A stretch of DNA of 64,000 nt, from positions 1 to 64,000 of the IMG/VR virus record IMGVR_UViG_3300025168_000067; one strand, written 5' to 3'. Positions 1-8,037 of this stretch are shown here, one piece after another (position 1 is the first letter of the stretch; every line of letters begins with the position of its first letter). The position numbers were made by a program, and so were the translations under genes. The stretch is from a virus. The notes under the pieces are model-generated. The model was not told the DNA's origin and did not search any database. It worked only from the letters and a program-made list of their open reading frames with translations.

Positions 1-225
1 GCGGTTCTGGCACTTACACTACCACATCCGCTAGCGGCTCTTACACTTCTGGTTCTGCTGGTTCAACGTCTGGTTCTGCTGGCGCCACAACTCATAGCGG
101 TTCTGGCACTTACACTACCACATCCGCTAGCGGCTCTTACACTTCTGGTTCTGCTGGTTCAACGTCTGGTTCTGCTGGCGCCACAACTCATAGCGGTTCT
201 GGCACTTACACTACCACATCCGCCA
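1..225 (+). repeat. 96-bp in-frame tandem repeat
   Basis: Two perfect 96-bp copies (1-96 and 97-192) are followed by a third copy that matches for about 30 bases and then diverges. The unit begins GCGGTTCTGGCACTTACACT and encodes 32 residues rich in Ser, Gly and Thr. Copies are identical at the DNA level including synonymous positions, which points to recent expansion or recombination. More copies may lie to the left of the window. Confidence 0.95.
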
Positions 226-758
226 GCGGCTCAGCGACTTCTGGCTCCGGAGGTTCGACGGAAACCGGACCCGGCTATACCACACATAGCGGCTCGTCGT
301 ATCACACAGTATCTACTTCTGGATCAATGTCATCCGGATCGTGTGGTTCAATATCTAGTTCGCATTGTGCAACCACATGGTTCGCGCCAGAGCCAGGAAG
401 AACGACGACGGCGACTGGCTATCATGTATCCTCTTCAGGTCCAGTTTCAGGATCTGAGTTATTCGGCTTGGCAACGGGAATAAGGTTTCCGATAGTCACA
501 GCAACCTCTACGTACACAGCGTCAATTGGAGACTATACGATATTAGCCAACACTAACGCTGCAAATATCACCGTTAGAATACCATCTGCGTCTATAGCAA
601 TGGAGAAGATATACAACGTTAAGAAAATTCATGCTTCTAACACCATGATAATCATATCCGATAATGGAACAATAGATGGAGATGCTACAAAGAGCGTCAC
701 ATCATTGTACGAATCATTAACAGTACATTCGGACGGTATAAACTGGCATCTAATTTAG
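3..758 (+). CDS. Fibre-like virion protein, C-terminal part (5' end outside window)
   Basis: The reading frame is open from the left edge with no start, so this is the last 251 residues of a longer protein. The first ~75 residues are a Ser/Gly/Thr/Ala low-complexity repeat (32-aa unit, encoded by a 96-bp DNA repeat). From about residue 160 comes a compact beta-rich domain containing TYTASIGDYTILANTNAA and ending in a YESLTVHSDGINWHLI segment. That closing pattern (test of thermally typical 'YES-x-SDG-x-NW') is one I recognise from many phage tail and fibre proteins. The protein at 4219 ends in a related TCDGTNWYVSG segment. A flexible stalk plus C-terminal globular domain suggests a fibre or virion surface role; the receptor or partner is unknown. 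Confidence 0.6.
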   Translation, partial: GSGTYTTTSASGSYTSGSAGSTSGSAGATTHSGSGTYTTTSASGSYTSGSAGSTSGSAGATTHSGSGTYTTTSASGSATSGSGGSTETGPGYTTHSGSSYHTVSTSGSMSSGSCGSISSSHCATTWFAPEPGRTTTATGYHVSSSGPVSGSELFGLATGIRFPIVTATSTYTASIGDYTILANTNAANITVRIPSASIAMEKIYNVKKIHASNTMIIISDNGTIDGDATKSVTSLYESLTVHSDGINWHLI

Positions 759-1138
759 TATAAAAAGGAAAAGATTAAATTTAAATGGTTTAATAGCATC
801 ATCGGACACCATGACTGTGTGAGGGGGTGATAGTATCACAGTTGATGCGTCCGGTGTTGCTGCAATCATTGCGAATAATGGAGACACCCCCTTTATGAGA
901 ATCGGTAACTTATCCATTCAACGCTATCTGAATAGATTATACTTTAAAGAAATTATATATGCAGAATAACCAGATACACCATGATAACACCGACCCCAGT
1001 GACAGATCGGGCTTAAATTTTGGTAAAAAGAACCCAACTAAATACACATACAACACAATCTGCAGAATATAAATGGATTTTCTATCACAATAATACTATT
1101 TATTTTGCAACACTATTATTTTAGGAGTTATTTTATTT
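759..1138 (+). other. 380-bp intergenic region with hairpin and broken small ORF
   Basis: No intact gene is evident. An ATG at 811 reads ATG ACT GTG then TGA, after which the same frame stays open to a stop at 967-969 and would encode about 48 residues (GGDSITVDASGVAAIIANNG at its start). The TGA lies in a hairpin: ACTGTG at 814-819 pairs with CACAGT at 837-842, and a perfect GTGATA-G-TATCAC palindrome at 827-839 offers an alternative fold. It could be a decayed gene end or a leader. The right end carries the late-type promoter motif and a ribosome site (TTAGGAGT) for the gene at 1139. Confidence 0.5.
1094..1103 (+). promoter_or_regulatory. Putative late promoter motif TACTATTTAT
   Basis: This matches the shared motif WACTAYTTAY found upstream of virion genes in this window. 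It ends 35 bp before the scaffold gene at 1139. Confidence 0.6.
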
Positions 1139-2239
1139 ATGTCCAGTTTGCTTAAAGAGGCGATTGTAGATGCCCGGGCCTTGAGAGAGGCGGCTCTAAA
1201 AAACGCAGAATCATCGATTATAGAAAAGTATTCTAACGAAGTACGCGAAACATTAGATAAATTAATTGAACTTGAGGAGCCAATGCTGGACTTAGAAGAG
1301 CCAGTGGCCGACATCGGCATGCCATCTGATGATCTGGGCGCCCCTGAAGTCACATCTGAAGATATCACCGAGAATGACGTCGAACTATCAGCAACCGATG
1401 GTTTATCTGCCCACACTGGAGAGCATTTGGACAAATTCTCTAATGTCGGCGATAGCAACGAAGTAGAAATTAATCTGGGTGCCCTACAAGAAGCACTCAA
1501 AGAACTGGATGCCGCGGTCAATGAAGAAGAGATCGAGCTTACCGAAGAAGATATTCAAAACATTATGTCTGAAGACGATGAAGTTGTCGAAGAATCTACC
1601 GAAGAAGTACAAGAAGAAGAAATATCCGAGGAGACCGTGACTGAAGAAGACGATACACAAACAGAAGCTCTTAGTATCGACGATTTGACAAATGCAATCG
1701 TAGAGAAGCTCACAGTTGATATGGGTGCAGACCTATCTGGCTGGGCCGGCCGCCCAGCAGAAAGTGTCAAGTGGGAAATGGAGAAGGAGCTAGCACACCG
1801 CCGTTCCACCGATCTCACACAAGATTTAAAAGATTTGAAGAAAGCTCAAGAAGAGTTGGTTTTTGAAAATAACCAAGTCAAAGAGCAAAACACAAAGTAT
1901 AAGCAAGCAGTACAAGAGTTACAGGAAGGATTACAAGATGTAAATCTTTCTAATGCTCGCTTGCTTTACACGAACCGTATTTTACGAAATACCTCCCTAA
2001 ATGAGCGACAAAAAGATAAAATTGTCGAAGCGATTTCTAGCGTCGGTTCTGTAGCAGAAGCAAGGACAGTATTTGAAACACTTCAAAGCACAGTGGAGTC
2101 ATCTCCTACAGAGAAGCGACCACAATCACTGAGCGAAGCAATATCAAAACGTTCTACTATGTTACGTGCGACTCGTCAAGAGAGCACACCCTCTGATCCT
2201 CTCCAAGAGAGGATGAAGAGACTAGCTGGAATAAAATAA
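1139..2239 (+). CDS. Prohead core/scaffold protein (T4 gp22-like)
   Basis: This 366-aa protein lies directly upstream of the major capsid gene, the position of the gp22 scaffold in T4-like phages. Residues ~45-180 are extremely acidic with runs of Glu and Asp. Residues ~225-290 look like a coiled coil (KDLKKAQEELVFENNQVKEQ). The C-terminus is basic and ends QERMKRLAGIK. An acidic, helical, coiled-coil protein with a basic tail is typical of phage scaffolds, which fill the prohead and are degraded during maturation. The N-terminus (MSSLLKEAIVDARALREA) contains L-x-E sites of the kind cut by T4-type prohead proteases. The start follows a TAGGAG site. Function is by context and composition. Confidence 0.72.
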   Translation: MSSLLKEAIVDARALREAALKNAESSIIEKYSNEVRETLDKLIELEEPMLDLEEPVADIGMPSDDLGAPEVTSEDITENDVELSATDGLSAHTGEHLDKFSNVGDSNEVEINLGALQEALKELDAAVNEEEIELTEEDIQNIMSEDDEVVEESTEEVQEEEISEETVTEEDDTQTEALSIDDLTNAIVEKLTVDMGADLSGWAGRPAESVKWEMEKELAHRRSTDLTQDLKDLKKAQEELVFENNQVKEQNTKYKQAVQELQEGLQDVNLSNARLLYTNRILRNTSLNERQKDKIVEAISSVGSVAEARTVFETLQSTVESSPTEKRPQSLSEAISKRSTMLRATRQESTPSDPLQERMKRLAGIK

Positions 2240-2248
2240 CTATAAATA
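2237..2248 (+). promoter_or_regulatory. Possible variant late promoter AACTATAAATA
   Basis: AACTATAAATA contains the T4 late promoter core TATAAATA and is close to the local WACTAYTTAY motif, with two mismatches. It lies just upstream of the AGGAGG of the capsid gene, so transcripts from it would start very near or inside the ribosome site. That weakens the case. Confidence 0.25.
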
Positions 2249-2265
2249 TAAGGAGGTAATTTTAA

Positions 2266-4059
2266 ATGTCTAGTATTATTGAAAGGCTGACTGAAGGTGT
2301 CATCAATCGTGATGTCCGTGCCGAAGGTCATGCTTTATTACAAAAATGGGAAAAGACCGGTCTACTCGAAGGAATAGATAAGGATCGCTCCCGTCAAACT
2401 ATGGCTCGTTTGCTTGAGAACCAAGCTAAAGAGCTTCTACGTGAAAGTTCATCGATGGCAGGTGGAGATGTTGAGGGCTTTGCGGCCGTTGCATTCCCGA
2501 TTGTTCGTCGTGTTTTCGCAGGGCTTATCGCTAACGATCTCGTTAGTGTTCAGCCGATGAGTCTGCCATCCGGCCTCATCTTCTTCCTCGACTTCACAGT
2601 CAGCCAGGAATCAGGTGACTATCCCACGGTAAAATCTCGTCTAGGATACGATCTGTCAAGTTCGTTGTATGGTGGAAACCAAGTTGGTAAGGGAATCGTC
2701 GATGGTATCGATCTATCCCAACAGCTGGGTGACGCCGGTGGCGGATATAACCTTAATAACGGTTATTCCTCTCCGACTGGTTCAGCTCTTGCCAGCGCTA
2801 TAACTTTAACACCATTAGCTGTCCAAAACGGCGTCTTTGGGTGGAACACAGCGGCCACCAAGGCAACACGTTATGACGCAGACTTTGTCTCTGGCTCAAC
2901 GGTGGCTACAGTAGTGTCGGTGTTGCTAACTGGTCTAGACCAGGTTAATACACAGGGGCCACAGTCATTCAATGTATCCAGTAGCGAAGGCAATGGTATT
3001 TTGGAAGACAAAGGCGGTGCAGCCTTTGCTCGCTTGGTACGCCGCCAAACTCGCAAAAATACTGCCGGCACACGTCTAGATTTGACTTTTGTTGGTGTTG
3101 GTGTTGATGGAGCAGTCGGCGGCAATGCAGTGAGTGCAGCGGGACAGGGCGTTCTTGTTCTGTCTCAGCTTACCTCAGCCCTAAACACGGTTTCCTGGGC
3201 CCAAACAGATGATCTAACTAACGCTAGCGCTCTAGGTGGTGTTGTTGGTCAAGCTGAGTGGGGTCTCGAAGCAGAGAAGAATATCCCAGAGATCGACATC
3301 AAGGTCGATAGTATTGCGATTACAGCGCAAACCAAGAAGCTCAAGGCTAAGTGGACACCGGAGTTAGGTCAAGACCTTAACGCCTACCACAACCTTGATG
3401 CCGAGGTTGAGCTTACAAGCATTCTCTCTGAGCAAATCGCTCTTGAGATTGATCGCGAGATCCTATCTGACCTAGTAAATGGTGCAACAGCTGCAACATA
3501 CTACTGGGCTCGTTCTCCAGGTCTGTTTGTTAATCGCACAACAGGTGCAGAAATCGGTGCGTCCTCAGCGGCTCCCGACTTCACTGGTACTGTGAGTGAA
3601 TGGTATGAGACTCTCGTTGAGACAATCAACGATGTTTCTGCTCAGATTCACCGCAAGACCCTTCGCGGCGGAGCTAACTTCATTGTATGCTCTCCCGAAG
3701 TTGCTAACATCCTAGAATTCACAGCCGGCTTCAGAGCTTCCGTCACACATGATGATGAGAAGGGTTCTGTTGGTGCAGTGAAGACTGGTTCGCTTAGCAA
3801 GAAGTTCGATGTCATTGTTGATCCGTACTTCCTTCGCAACGTGATCCTTGTTGGTCGTAGAGGTTCAAGTTTCCTTGAATCTGGTTATGTATATGCACCC
3901 TATGTGCCGCTACAAACTACGCCCACAATCTTCGGACCCGAAGACTTCGTGCCCCGTAAGGGAGTCATGACGCGTTATGCCAAGAAGATGGTGCGTCCTG
4001 ACCTTTACGGCCTTGTTATTGTCCGCGGACTACTTGGTGAAGCCGGTGCTACTAGCTAA
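2266..4059 (+). CDS. Major capsid protein (T4 gp23-like)
   Basis: The 597-aa product builds the icosahedral head shell. It shows the gp23 pattern: an N-terminal helical region with LLENQAKELLRESSS (T4 has a similar ENQEK segment before its cleavage site), then FPIVRRVFAGLIANDLVSVQPM, matching the gp23 'MVRRAIPNLIAFDICGVQPM' region, and later LKAKWTPELGQDLNAYHNLD and a C-terminal APYVPLQTTPT/FGPEDFVPRKGVMTRY segment. It is longer than T4 gp23 (about 520 aa); residues ~150-300 look like an inserted variable domain. N-terminal processing probably occurs at an L-x-E site such as LLRE. AGGAGG precedes the ATG. A terminator-like hairpin follows. Confidence 0.92.
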   Translation: MSSIIERLTEGVINRDVRAEGHALLQKWEKTGLLEGIDKDRSRQTMARLLENQAKELLRESSSMAGGDVEGFAAVAFPIVRRVFAGLIANDLVSVQPMSLPSGLIFFLDFTVSQESGDYPTVKSRLGYDLSSSLYGGNQVGKGIVDGIDLSQQLGDAGGGYNLNNGYSSPTGSALASAITLTPLAVQNGVFGWNTAATKATRYDADFVSGSTVATVVSVLLTGLDQVNTQGPQSFNVSSSEGNGILEDKGGAAFARLVRRQTRKNTAGTRLDLTFVGVGVDGAVGGNAVSAAGQGVLVLSQLTSALNTVSWAQTDDLTNASALGGVVGQAEWGLEAEKNIPEIDIKVDSIAITAQTKKLKAKWTPELGQDLNAYHNLDAEVELTSILSEQIALEIDREILSDLVNGATAATYYWARSPGLFVNRTTGAEIGASSAAPDFTGTVSEWYETLVETINDVSAQIHRKTLRGGANFIVCSPEVANILEFTAGFRASVTHDDEKGSVGAVKTGSLSKKFDVIVDPYFLRNVILVGRRGSSFLESGYVYAPYVPLQTTPTIFGPEDFVPRKGVMTRYAKKMVRPDLYGLVIVRGLLGEAGATS

Positions 4060-4087
4060 ACAATAGCTTAGTAACCTACTATAGTGC

Positions 4088-4120
4088 AAAGCCCCCGTTT
4101 TTTAACGGGGGCTTTCATTT
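4088..4120 (+). terminator. Rho-independent terminator after capsid gene
   Basis: AAAGCCCCCGTT pairs perfectly with AACGGGGGCTTT around a TTTT loop (stem arms 4088-4099 and 4104-4115), followed by a short T-rich run. Confidence 0.85.
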
Positions 4121-4144
4121 ATCATACGCTTTCATTTTGGGGAG

Positions 4145-4154
4145 GACTACTTAT
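4145..4154 (+). promoter_or_regulatory. Putative late promoter motif GACTACTTAT
   Basis: Nine of ten positions fit WACTAYTTAY. It ends 65 bp before the gene at 4219 and sits just after the capsid terminator, where an independent promoter is needed. Confidence 0.5.
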
Positions 4155-4218
4155 AGGCGAGGGGAGAAATCCCTTCGTTAATTGACCTAATTAATATTCA
4201 TATAAGGAGAAATATATT

Positions 4219-4665
4219 ATGGGAACCAAAAGAGTAGGTTGGGCACGAATTCGTAGCCTGATTAACGAAAATAGTAATCAACTTAAGATTAGAAATGAGC
4301 AAGTCATCTCGGTCGGCGCCGGCGAAACGAAAGTATTAACAGCCGACGATTCGGGAGCGCTAGTATACTTAGGTGGCGCCGGTGTTGCCACCGCTACCTT
4401 ACCTGCTGTTGCGGCTGGTCTGAACTTCAGATTTTACGCAACTAGCGCGCGAGTGCACATTATCAATGGTGGCGCCACTGTGATTCAAGGTTGTTATCAT
4501 CACAATACGAACGCCACGACAATCGTAAGTGTTGCGGTTGCAAATAAAACGAGCTTGACACTTCACAGTAGCAACGCAAAGATTGGCGACAAGCTGGACT
4601 TCACTTGCGATGGAACCAATTGGTATGTTTCAGGTATCGTTAATGATGTCCTCACCCAAGCATAA
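4219..4665 (+). CDS. Virion surface protein (capsid decoration or fibre-type)
   Basis: This 148-aa protein has a short basic N-terminus (residues 1-30) and then a beta-rich domain: VLTADDSGALVYLG, ATATLPAVAAGLNFRFYAT, and a closing IGDKLDFTCDGTNWYVSG. The closing pattern resembles the C-terminal domain of the fibre-like protein at 3-758. A single gene between a terminator on each side, next to the major capsid gene and with its own late motif, fits an abundant capsid-associated protein. AAGGAG precedes the ATG. Whether it decorates the head or forms head fibres cannot be told from sequence. Confidence 0.55.
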   Translation: MGTKRVGWARIRSLINENSNQLKIRNEQVISVGAGETKVLTADDSGALVYLGGAGVATATLPAVAAGLNFRFYATSARVHIINGGATVIQGCYHHNTNATTIVSVAVANKTSLTLHSSNAKIGDKLDFTCDGTNWYVSGIVNDVLTQA

Positions 4666-4698
4666 ATCTTAAAATAGACTTTTCATCTATACAACCTT

Positions 4699-4732
4699 CC
4701 CCCCTTCCCTTTTGGGTTGGGGGGATTTTTTT
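4699..4732 (+). terminator. Rho-independent terminator
   Basis: CCCCCC-TT-CCC (4699-4709), TTTT loop, GGG-TT-GGGGGG (4714-4724), then eight-base T-rich tail. The TT/TT position is an internal mismatch in an otherwise strong stem. Confidence 0.8.
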
Positions 4733-4797
4733 GAAAATGCCGATCTCCTAAATTTTTTTCGCCTCCAATTTTTGAGATTTTCGTTTTGTTATTTTAA

Positions 4798-4807
4798 AAC
4801 TACTTAT
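4798..4807 (+). promoter_or_regulatory. Putative late promoter motif AACTACTTAT
   Basis: Full match to WACTAYTTAY, 28 bp before the gene at 4835 and right after a terminator. Confidence 0.6.
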
Positions 4808-4834
4808 TAATGGACAAAACACAAGGAGTTCCAC

Positions 4835-5188
4835 ATGGGAAAGAAAAGAAGAATGCTCTCATCAAAGAAGAAATTCAGCGCTAAGTACAGTAACCACCCC
4901 CGCATGAAATACGTCATGAAAACCGAGGATGCAATAACAACCGCCGCTCCGGTCATCGAACCGACGGTAGCAACACCACCGGAGATTAAGACTGATATCC
5001 CGGTGATCAAAGCAGCGCCAACGGTTGTCACAGACACTGCCGTTGTAACTACTACACCTGCCGCGGCCAAATCAGCACCGGCGCCGGAGAAAGCAGCTAA
5101 AGCGCCAATCACTAAAAAAGCCAAGACGCCCAAGAAGAAGACACGCAGAAGCACCACAAAATCCAAAACAATTTCACGAAACGCATAA
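4835..5188 (+). CDS. Small basic Thr/Pro/Ala-rich protein, possibly DNA-binding
   Basis: 117 residues in three parts. Residues 1-30 are strongly basic (MGKKRRMLSSKKKFSAKY). The middle is Thr/Val/Ala/Pro repeats with almost no charge. Residues ~85-117 are again basic with KKAKTPKKKTRRSTTKSK, which resembles histone H1-type tails. The protein is not assignable to a named family by sight. Its own late motif and its place among capsid genes suggest a virion or DNA-condensing role, which is inference. AAGGAG lies 8 bp before the ATG. Confidence 0.55.
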   Translation: MGKKRRMLSSKKKFSAKYSNHPRMKYVMKTEDAITTAAPVIEPTVATPPEIKTDIPVIKAAPTVVTDTAVVTTTPAAAKSAPAPEKAAKAPITKKAKTPKKKTRRSTTKSKTISRNA

Positions 5189-5203
5189 AATAAACGTTTA
5201 TGC
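5183..5203 (+). other. Hairpin at end of the basic-protein gene
   Basis: GCATAAA and TTTATGC form a 7-bp perfect stem with a 7-base loop, overlapping the stop codon. There is no T run, so it is a weak terminator at best. Confidence 0.35.
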
Positions 5204-5231
5204 TGATTGATTCGAGTTTTGTAAGCGTCTT

Positions 5232-5241
5232 TACTATTTAT
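5232..5241 (+). promoter_or_regulatory. Putative late promoter motif TACTATTTAT
   Basis: Identical in all ten bases to the motif before the scaffold gene. It ends 19 bp before the GTG start at 5260. Confidence 0.65.
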
Positions 5242-5259
5242 TCCTAGGAGGGAACATGC

Positions 5260-6555
5260 GTGCCTACTAACCTCAGCCCAAAGTCTAAGAATAGTGCTAT
5301 TACACTAACTTCAACAGGAAGTGCAGCAGCAGTTTCAGGCTCATTGCCGTTTGGAATGTATACGGGATCAGTAGATTTCTTGACTGGCGCCGCCCTACAA
5401 GTTGCATATGTATATAAAAAGCTCGGTGGCGATGTTGTAGATATCGAGCTAACACCTTCTAATGTATATGCTGCATACGAAGAAGCTGTTCTAGAGTATT
5501 CATACATCGTCAATCTACACCAAAGCAAAAACATGCTTTCAGACGCCCTAGGCAACACCACAGGCACTTTTGACCACTATGGCAATATGAAGGAGAGCGA
5601 TTTCTCATCGAGCTTAGGAGACTTCAGTGTAGAGCTTAAATATCCAAGATTTAAGTTCGAATACTCCAAGAAGGTGGGGGATGGACTTATTTCATCAACC
5701 GGCCAAGGCGGTACAGTTAGACAGTATTCTGGTTCATTCGCTATAGTCCATAACCAGCAAGACTATGATCTTCAGGAAATAATTCAAGCAGCATCAAAAA
5801 CCGGCCTAGATGATGGTGGTAATAAAGTTGATTTCGAGGATAAAGTCAATGACGACCAGAGAATAGTGATTAACAAGGTGTTTTTCAAGTCACCACGTGC
5901 CATGTGGCGATTTTACGGCTATTATGGGGGAATTGGAGTTGTAGGAAACATGTCGACATACGGACAATTTGCGGATGACTCCACATTTGAACTAGTTCCC
6001 ACGTGGCAGAACAAACTTCAGGCCATTATGTATGAAGATAGCATTTATACAAGAACATCGATGTATTCTTATGAAATAGTTAATAATCGTGTTAGGTTGT
6101 ACCCAACGCCAAGTGATTGGGGGATGAATCAAGCAGATCGCATGTGGTTTAATTTCTATATTAATGGAAATGCGTGGGACTCAGACGATAATTATGACAC
6201 CGGTGTGAATGGCGTCAATAACATGAACACTTTACCAATTGGCAATTTACCATATAAGAATATTAATGCAATTGGCAAGCAATGGATTAGAAAATTTGCG
6301 CTAGCTCTGTGTAAAGAGATGCTAGGCCAAATCAGAGGTAAATTCACAACGATCCCAATTCCAGGAGAGAGCGTCACCTTGAATCACTCAGATCTCCTGG
6401 CTCAAGCAAAAGAAGAGCAAGCGAATTTGAGAGACAAACTAACAGAGATGCTTAAAGAAATGGAATATGTGGCCCTCGCGAAAACAGATTCAGAAAAGGT
6501 GACCGCAGTAGAAGAAACCTTGAGACGAGCACCACTGCCGATATTTGTGGGATAA
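5260..6555 (+). CDS. Neck/head-completion protein (T4 gp13-like)
   Basis: This 431-aa protein would sit at the head-tail junction. Residues ~55-90 contain GGDVVDIELTPSNVYAAYEE, like the 'V-D-IEL-x-x-x-x-V/I' start of gp13-type neck proteins. Residues ~345-400 contain WIRKFALALCKEMLGQIRGK and TIPIPGESVTLNHSDLLAQA, matching the gp13 C-terminal region with its Ile-Pro-Gly turn. The order scaffold, capsid, gp13, gp14, gp15, sheath is as in T4. The start is GTG 5260, seven bases after AGGAGGG; an ATG at 5256 stops after four codons. It is longer than T4 gp13 (about 309 aa). Confidence 0.6.
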   Translation: MPTNLSPKSKNSAITLTSTGSAAAVSGSLPFGMYTGSVDFLTGAALQVAYVYKKLGGDVVDIELTPSNVYAAYEEAVLEYSYIVNLHQSKNMLSDALGNTTGTFDHYGNMKESDFSSSLGDFSVELKYPRFKFEYSKKVGDGLISSTGQGGTVRQYSGSFAIVHNQQDYDLQEIIQAASKTGLDDGGNKVDFEDKVNDDQRIVINKVFFKSPRAMWRFYGYYGGIGVVGNMSTYGQFADDSTFELVPTWQNKLQAIMYEDSIYTRTSMYSYEIVNNRVRLYPTPSDWGMNQADRMWFNFYINGNAWDSDDNYDTGVNGVNNMNTLPIGNLPYKNINAIGKQWIRKFALALCKEMLGQIRGKFTTIPIPGESVTLNHSDLLAQAKEEQANLRDKLTEMLKEMEYVALAKTDSEKVTAVEETLRRAPLPIFVG

Positions 6556-6561
6556 TAAGCC

Positions 6562-7050
6562 ATGGCAAACAATTGGAAAAAACCAGAAGCACCGCCGCCC
6601 CCATTATTCCTAGGTAAGAAAGAGCGAGATCTAGTAAAACAAGTCAATGATGAACTTATTGAGAAAGTCATCGGCCAGCAATTGCTTTATTATCCGATAG
6701 ATATGGAAACAACCAATTTTCATGACCTATACGGAGAGGCAATAAATAAAACCTACCTCCCACCAGTTAGAGTATATGCAATGGTAGAATTTACTGATTA
6801 TTCCACCGAATATATGGAAAGTGCCGGTATTGACAAGACATGGGAGATAAATGTACACTTCCACAGACGCAGATTAGAAGAAGATCAAGACTTATATGTT
6901 CGCGAAGGTGACTTTGTTTTGTACGGAGAACATTATTACGAGATAGTTAAACTACAAGAGAAGAAAAAACTATTTGGTCAAGTTGAGCATGGTTTTGAAA
7001 TATCTGCAAGATGCCGCAGGGCAAGAAAGGGCTTATTTGATGCTACCTGA
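6562..7050 (+). CDS. Neck protein (T4 gp14-like)
   Basis: 162 aa. After a Pro-rich start (residues 8-16), residues ~35-60 read QLLYYPIDMETTNFHDLYGE and residues ~95-125 hold an REGDFVLYGEHYYEI strand pair. This 'YYP...LYGEA...REGDF...YEI' layout is seen in gp14-type neck proteins, although T4 gp14 itself is longer (about 256 aa). It starts six bases after the upstream neck gene, so the two are likely co-translated. Assignment rests on motif layout and gene order. Confidence 0.55.
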   Translation: MANNWKKPEAPPPPLFLGKKERDLVKQVNDELIEKVIGQQLLYYPIDMETTNFHDLYGEAINKTYLPPVRVYAMVEFTDYSTEYMESAGIDKTWEINVHFHRRRLEEDQDLYVREGDFVLYGEHYYEIVKLQEKKKLFGQVEHGFEISARCRRARKGLFDAT

Positions 7051-7912
7051 TAACTTTGACTTTGCGATGCTGCCAGAAGGTAGCTCTGAACATACTCTAA
7101 AAGAATTGGGTATGTTAGCTTCAAGCATAGAGACAATAGATTACGCGATAGTGTCGTGGCTAAAGGAAGACCTAGACCTCAGCACCACAACAAACGAAGG
7201 CTTCACAACCGTACCAGTAGTTTGGCAGGCGCCAGAGAGGGCATTTCAAATAAAGAACGAGAAAGAGCTTCGCGACAATGGCGGCGCCCTGAAATTACCT
7301 TTAATAAGTATAGAGAGAACTGGAATTACCAAAGACCCAACGAGAAAGGGTGGATTTCAAGCCCATATTTATTCGAGCGAGAAAGATGGAAGATCAGGAA
7401 GGATGGTAATTGCCAAAAAGATAAAAGAAGATAAAACAAGGAATTTTGCGGTTGCTAACACCACAAGAAACAACCTGGGAACAAAAAAGCAGCTTAATTC
7501 ACCCAGAGTTAATAAGAAGATTGTGATACAATCGTTGTCGATACCGATCCCGGTATATATCAATGTAGATTATAAGATCACGATTAAATCTGAATACCAA
7601 CAGCAGATGAACAGTTTGATGACACCGTTCATTACTCGCCCGGGCCAAATAAACTCATTTGTTATGAAAAGAGACGGTCACATGTATGAGGCCTTCATAC
7701 AAGAGAGTTTTACACATAACAACAACATTGGTAATTTAGGGGAAGATATGCGAATGTTTTCATCAGAGATCACAATAAAGGTTCTTGGCTATCTAATAGG
7801 CGACGGCGCAAACGCCGATCGACCAATTATTAGAGTCGATGAGAATGTTGTAGAGCTAACCTATCCAAGAGAAACCTCTCCAGTCCCAGGCAACGGTGGT
7901 TTTTTTGGATAG
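7040..7912 (+). CDS. Tail completion/sheath stabiliser protein (T4 gp15-like)
   Basis: About 290 aa from the ATG at 7040, which overlaps the stop of the neck gene and is preceded by AAGAAAGGG. An in-frame start at 6974 is possible but lies deep in the upstream gene. The core (residues ~85-260) has LKLPLISIERTGITKDP, then PIPVYINVDYKITIKSEYQQ, MNSLMTPFITRPGQIN and MRMFSSEITIKVLGYLIGDG. The tail-terminator gp15 family has the same run of strands around an SIPRYEDDM-like helix, and gene order fits. The protein would cap the tail tube and hold the sheath at the neck. Confidence 0.55.
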   Translation: MLPDNFDFAMLPEGSSEHTLKELGMLASSIETIDYAIVSWLKEDLDLSTTTNEGFTTVPVVWQAPERAFQIKNEKELRDNGGALKLPLISIERTGITKDPTRKGGFQAHIYSSEKDGRSGRMVIAKKIKEDKTRNFAVANTTRNNLGTKKQLNSPRVNKKIVIQSLSIPIPVYINVDYKITIKSEYQQQMNSLMTPFITRPGQINSFVMKRDGHMYEAFIQESFTHNNNIGNLGEDMRMFSSEITIKVLGYLIGDGANADRPIIRVDENVVELTYPRETSPVPGNGGFFG

Positions 7913-7916
7913 TAGT

Positions 7917-7954
7917 TCATGAAGCAAAAAACAAATTCTTAATTTGCTTCATGA
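7917..7954 (+). terminator. 12-bp perfect inverted repeat between gp15-like gene and sheath gene
   Basis: TCATGAAGCAAA (7917-7928) pairs perfectly with TTTGCTTCATGA (7943-7954). No T run follows, so it may be a bidirectional or Rho-assisted terminator, or an mRNA-end stabiliser before the separately promoted sheath gene. Confidence 0.5.
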
Positions 7955-7970
7955 CGTTTGAGCATAAAAA

Positions 7971-7980
7971 TACTACTTAT
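7971..7980 (+). promoter_or_regulatory. Putative late promoter motif TACTACTTAT
   Basis: Full match to WACTAYTTAY, 58 bp before the first tail sheath gene. Confidence 0.6.
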
Positions 7981-8037
7981 TTATGACAACACTAAAGACC
8001 ACAATAGTGCCCATCAAACGAGTGAAGGAAAAAAAAC

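Noticed and set aside
1-225. CRISPR-like direct repeats
   Set aside because: Repeats are contiguous with no spacers and translate in frame into a low-complexity protein stalk.
759-1138. tRNA or other RNA gene in the 380-bp gap
   Set aside because: No cloverleaf arms, T-loop consensus or CCA end can be found; other intergenic gaps were also checked and hold no tRNA.
7156-7434. Alternative + strand ORF inside the gp15-like gene
   Set aside because: Arg/Lys/Asn-rich composition typical of a shifted frame, while the main frame encodes a family-like tail protein.
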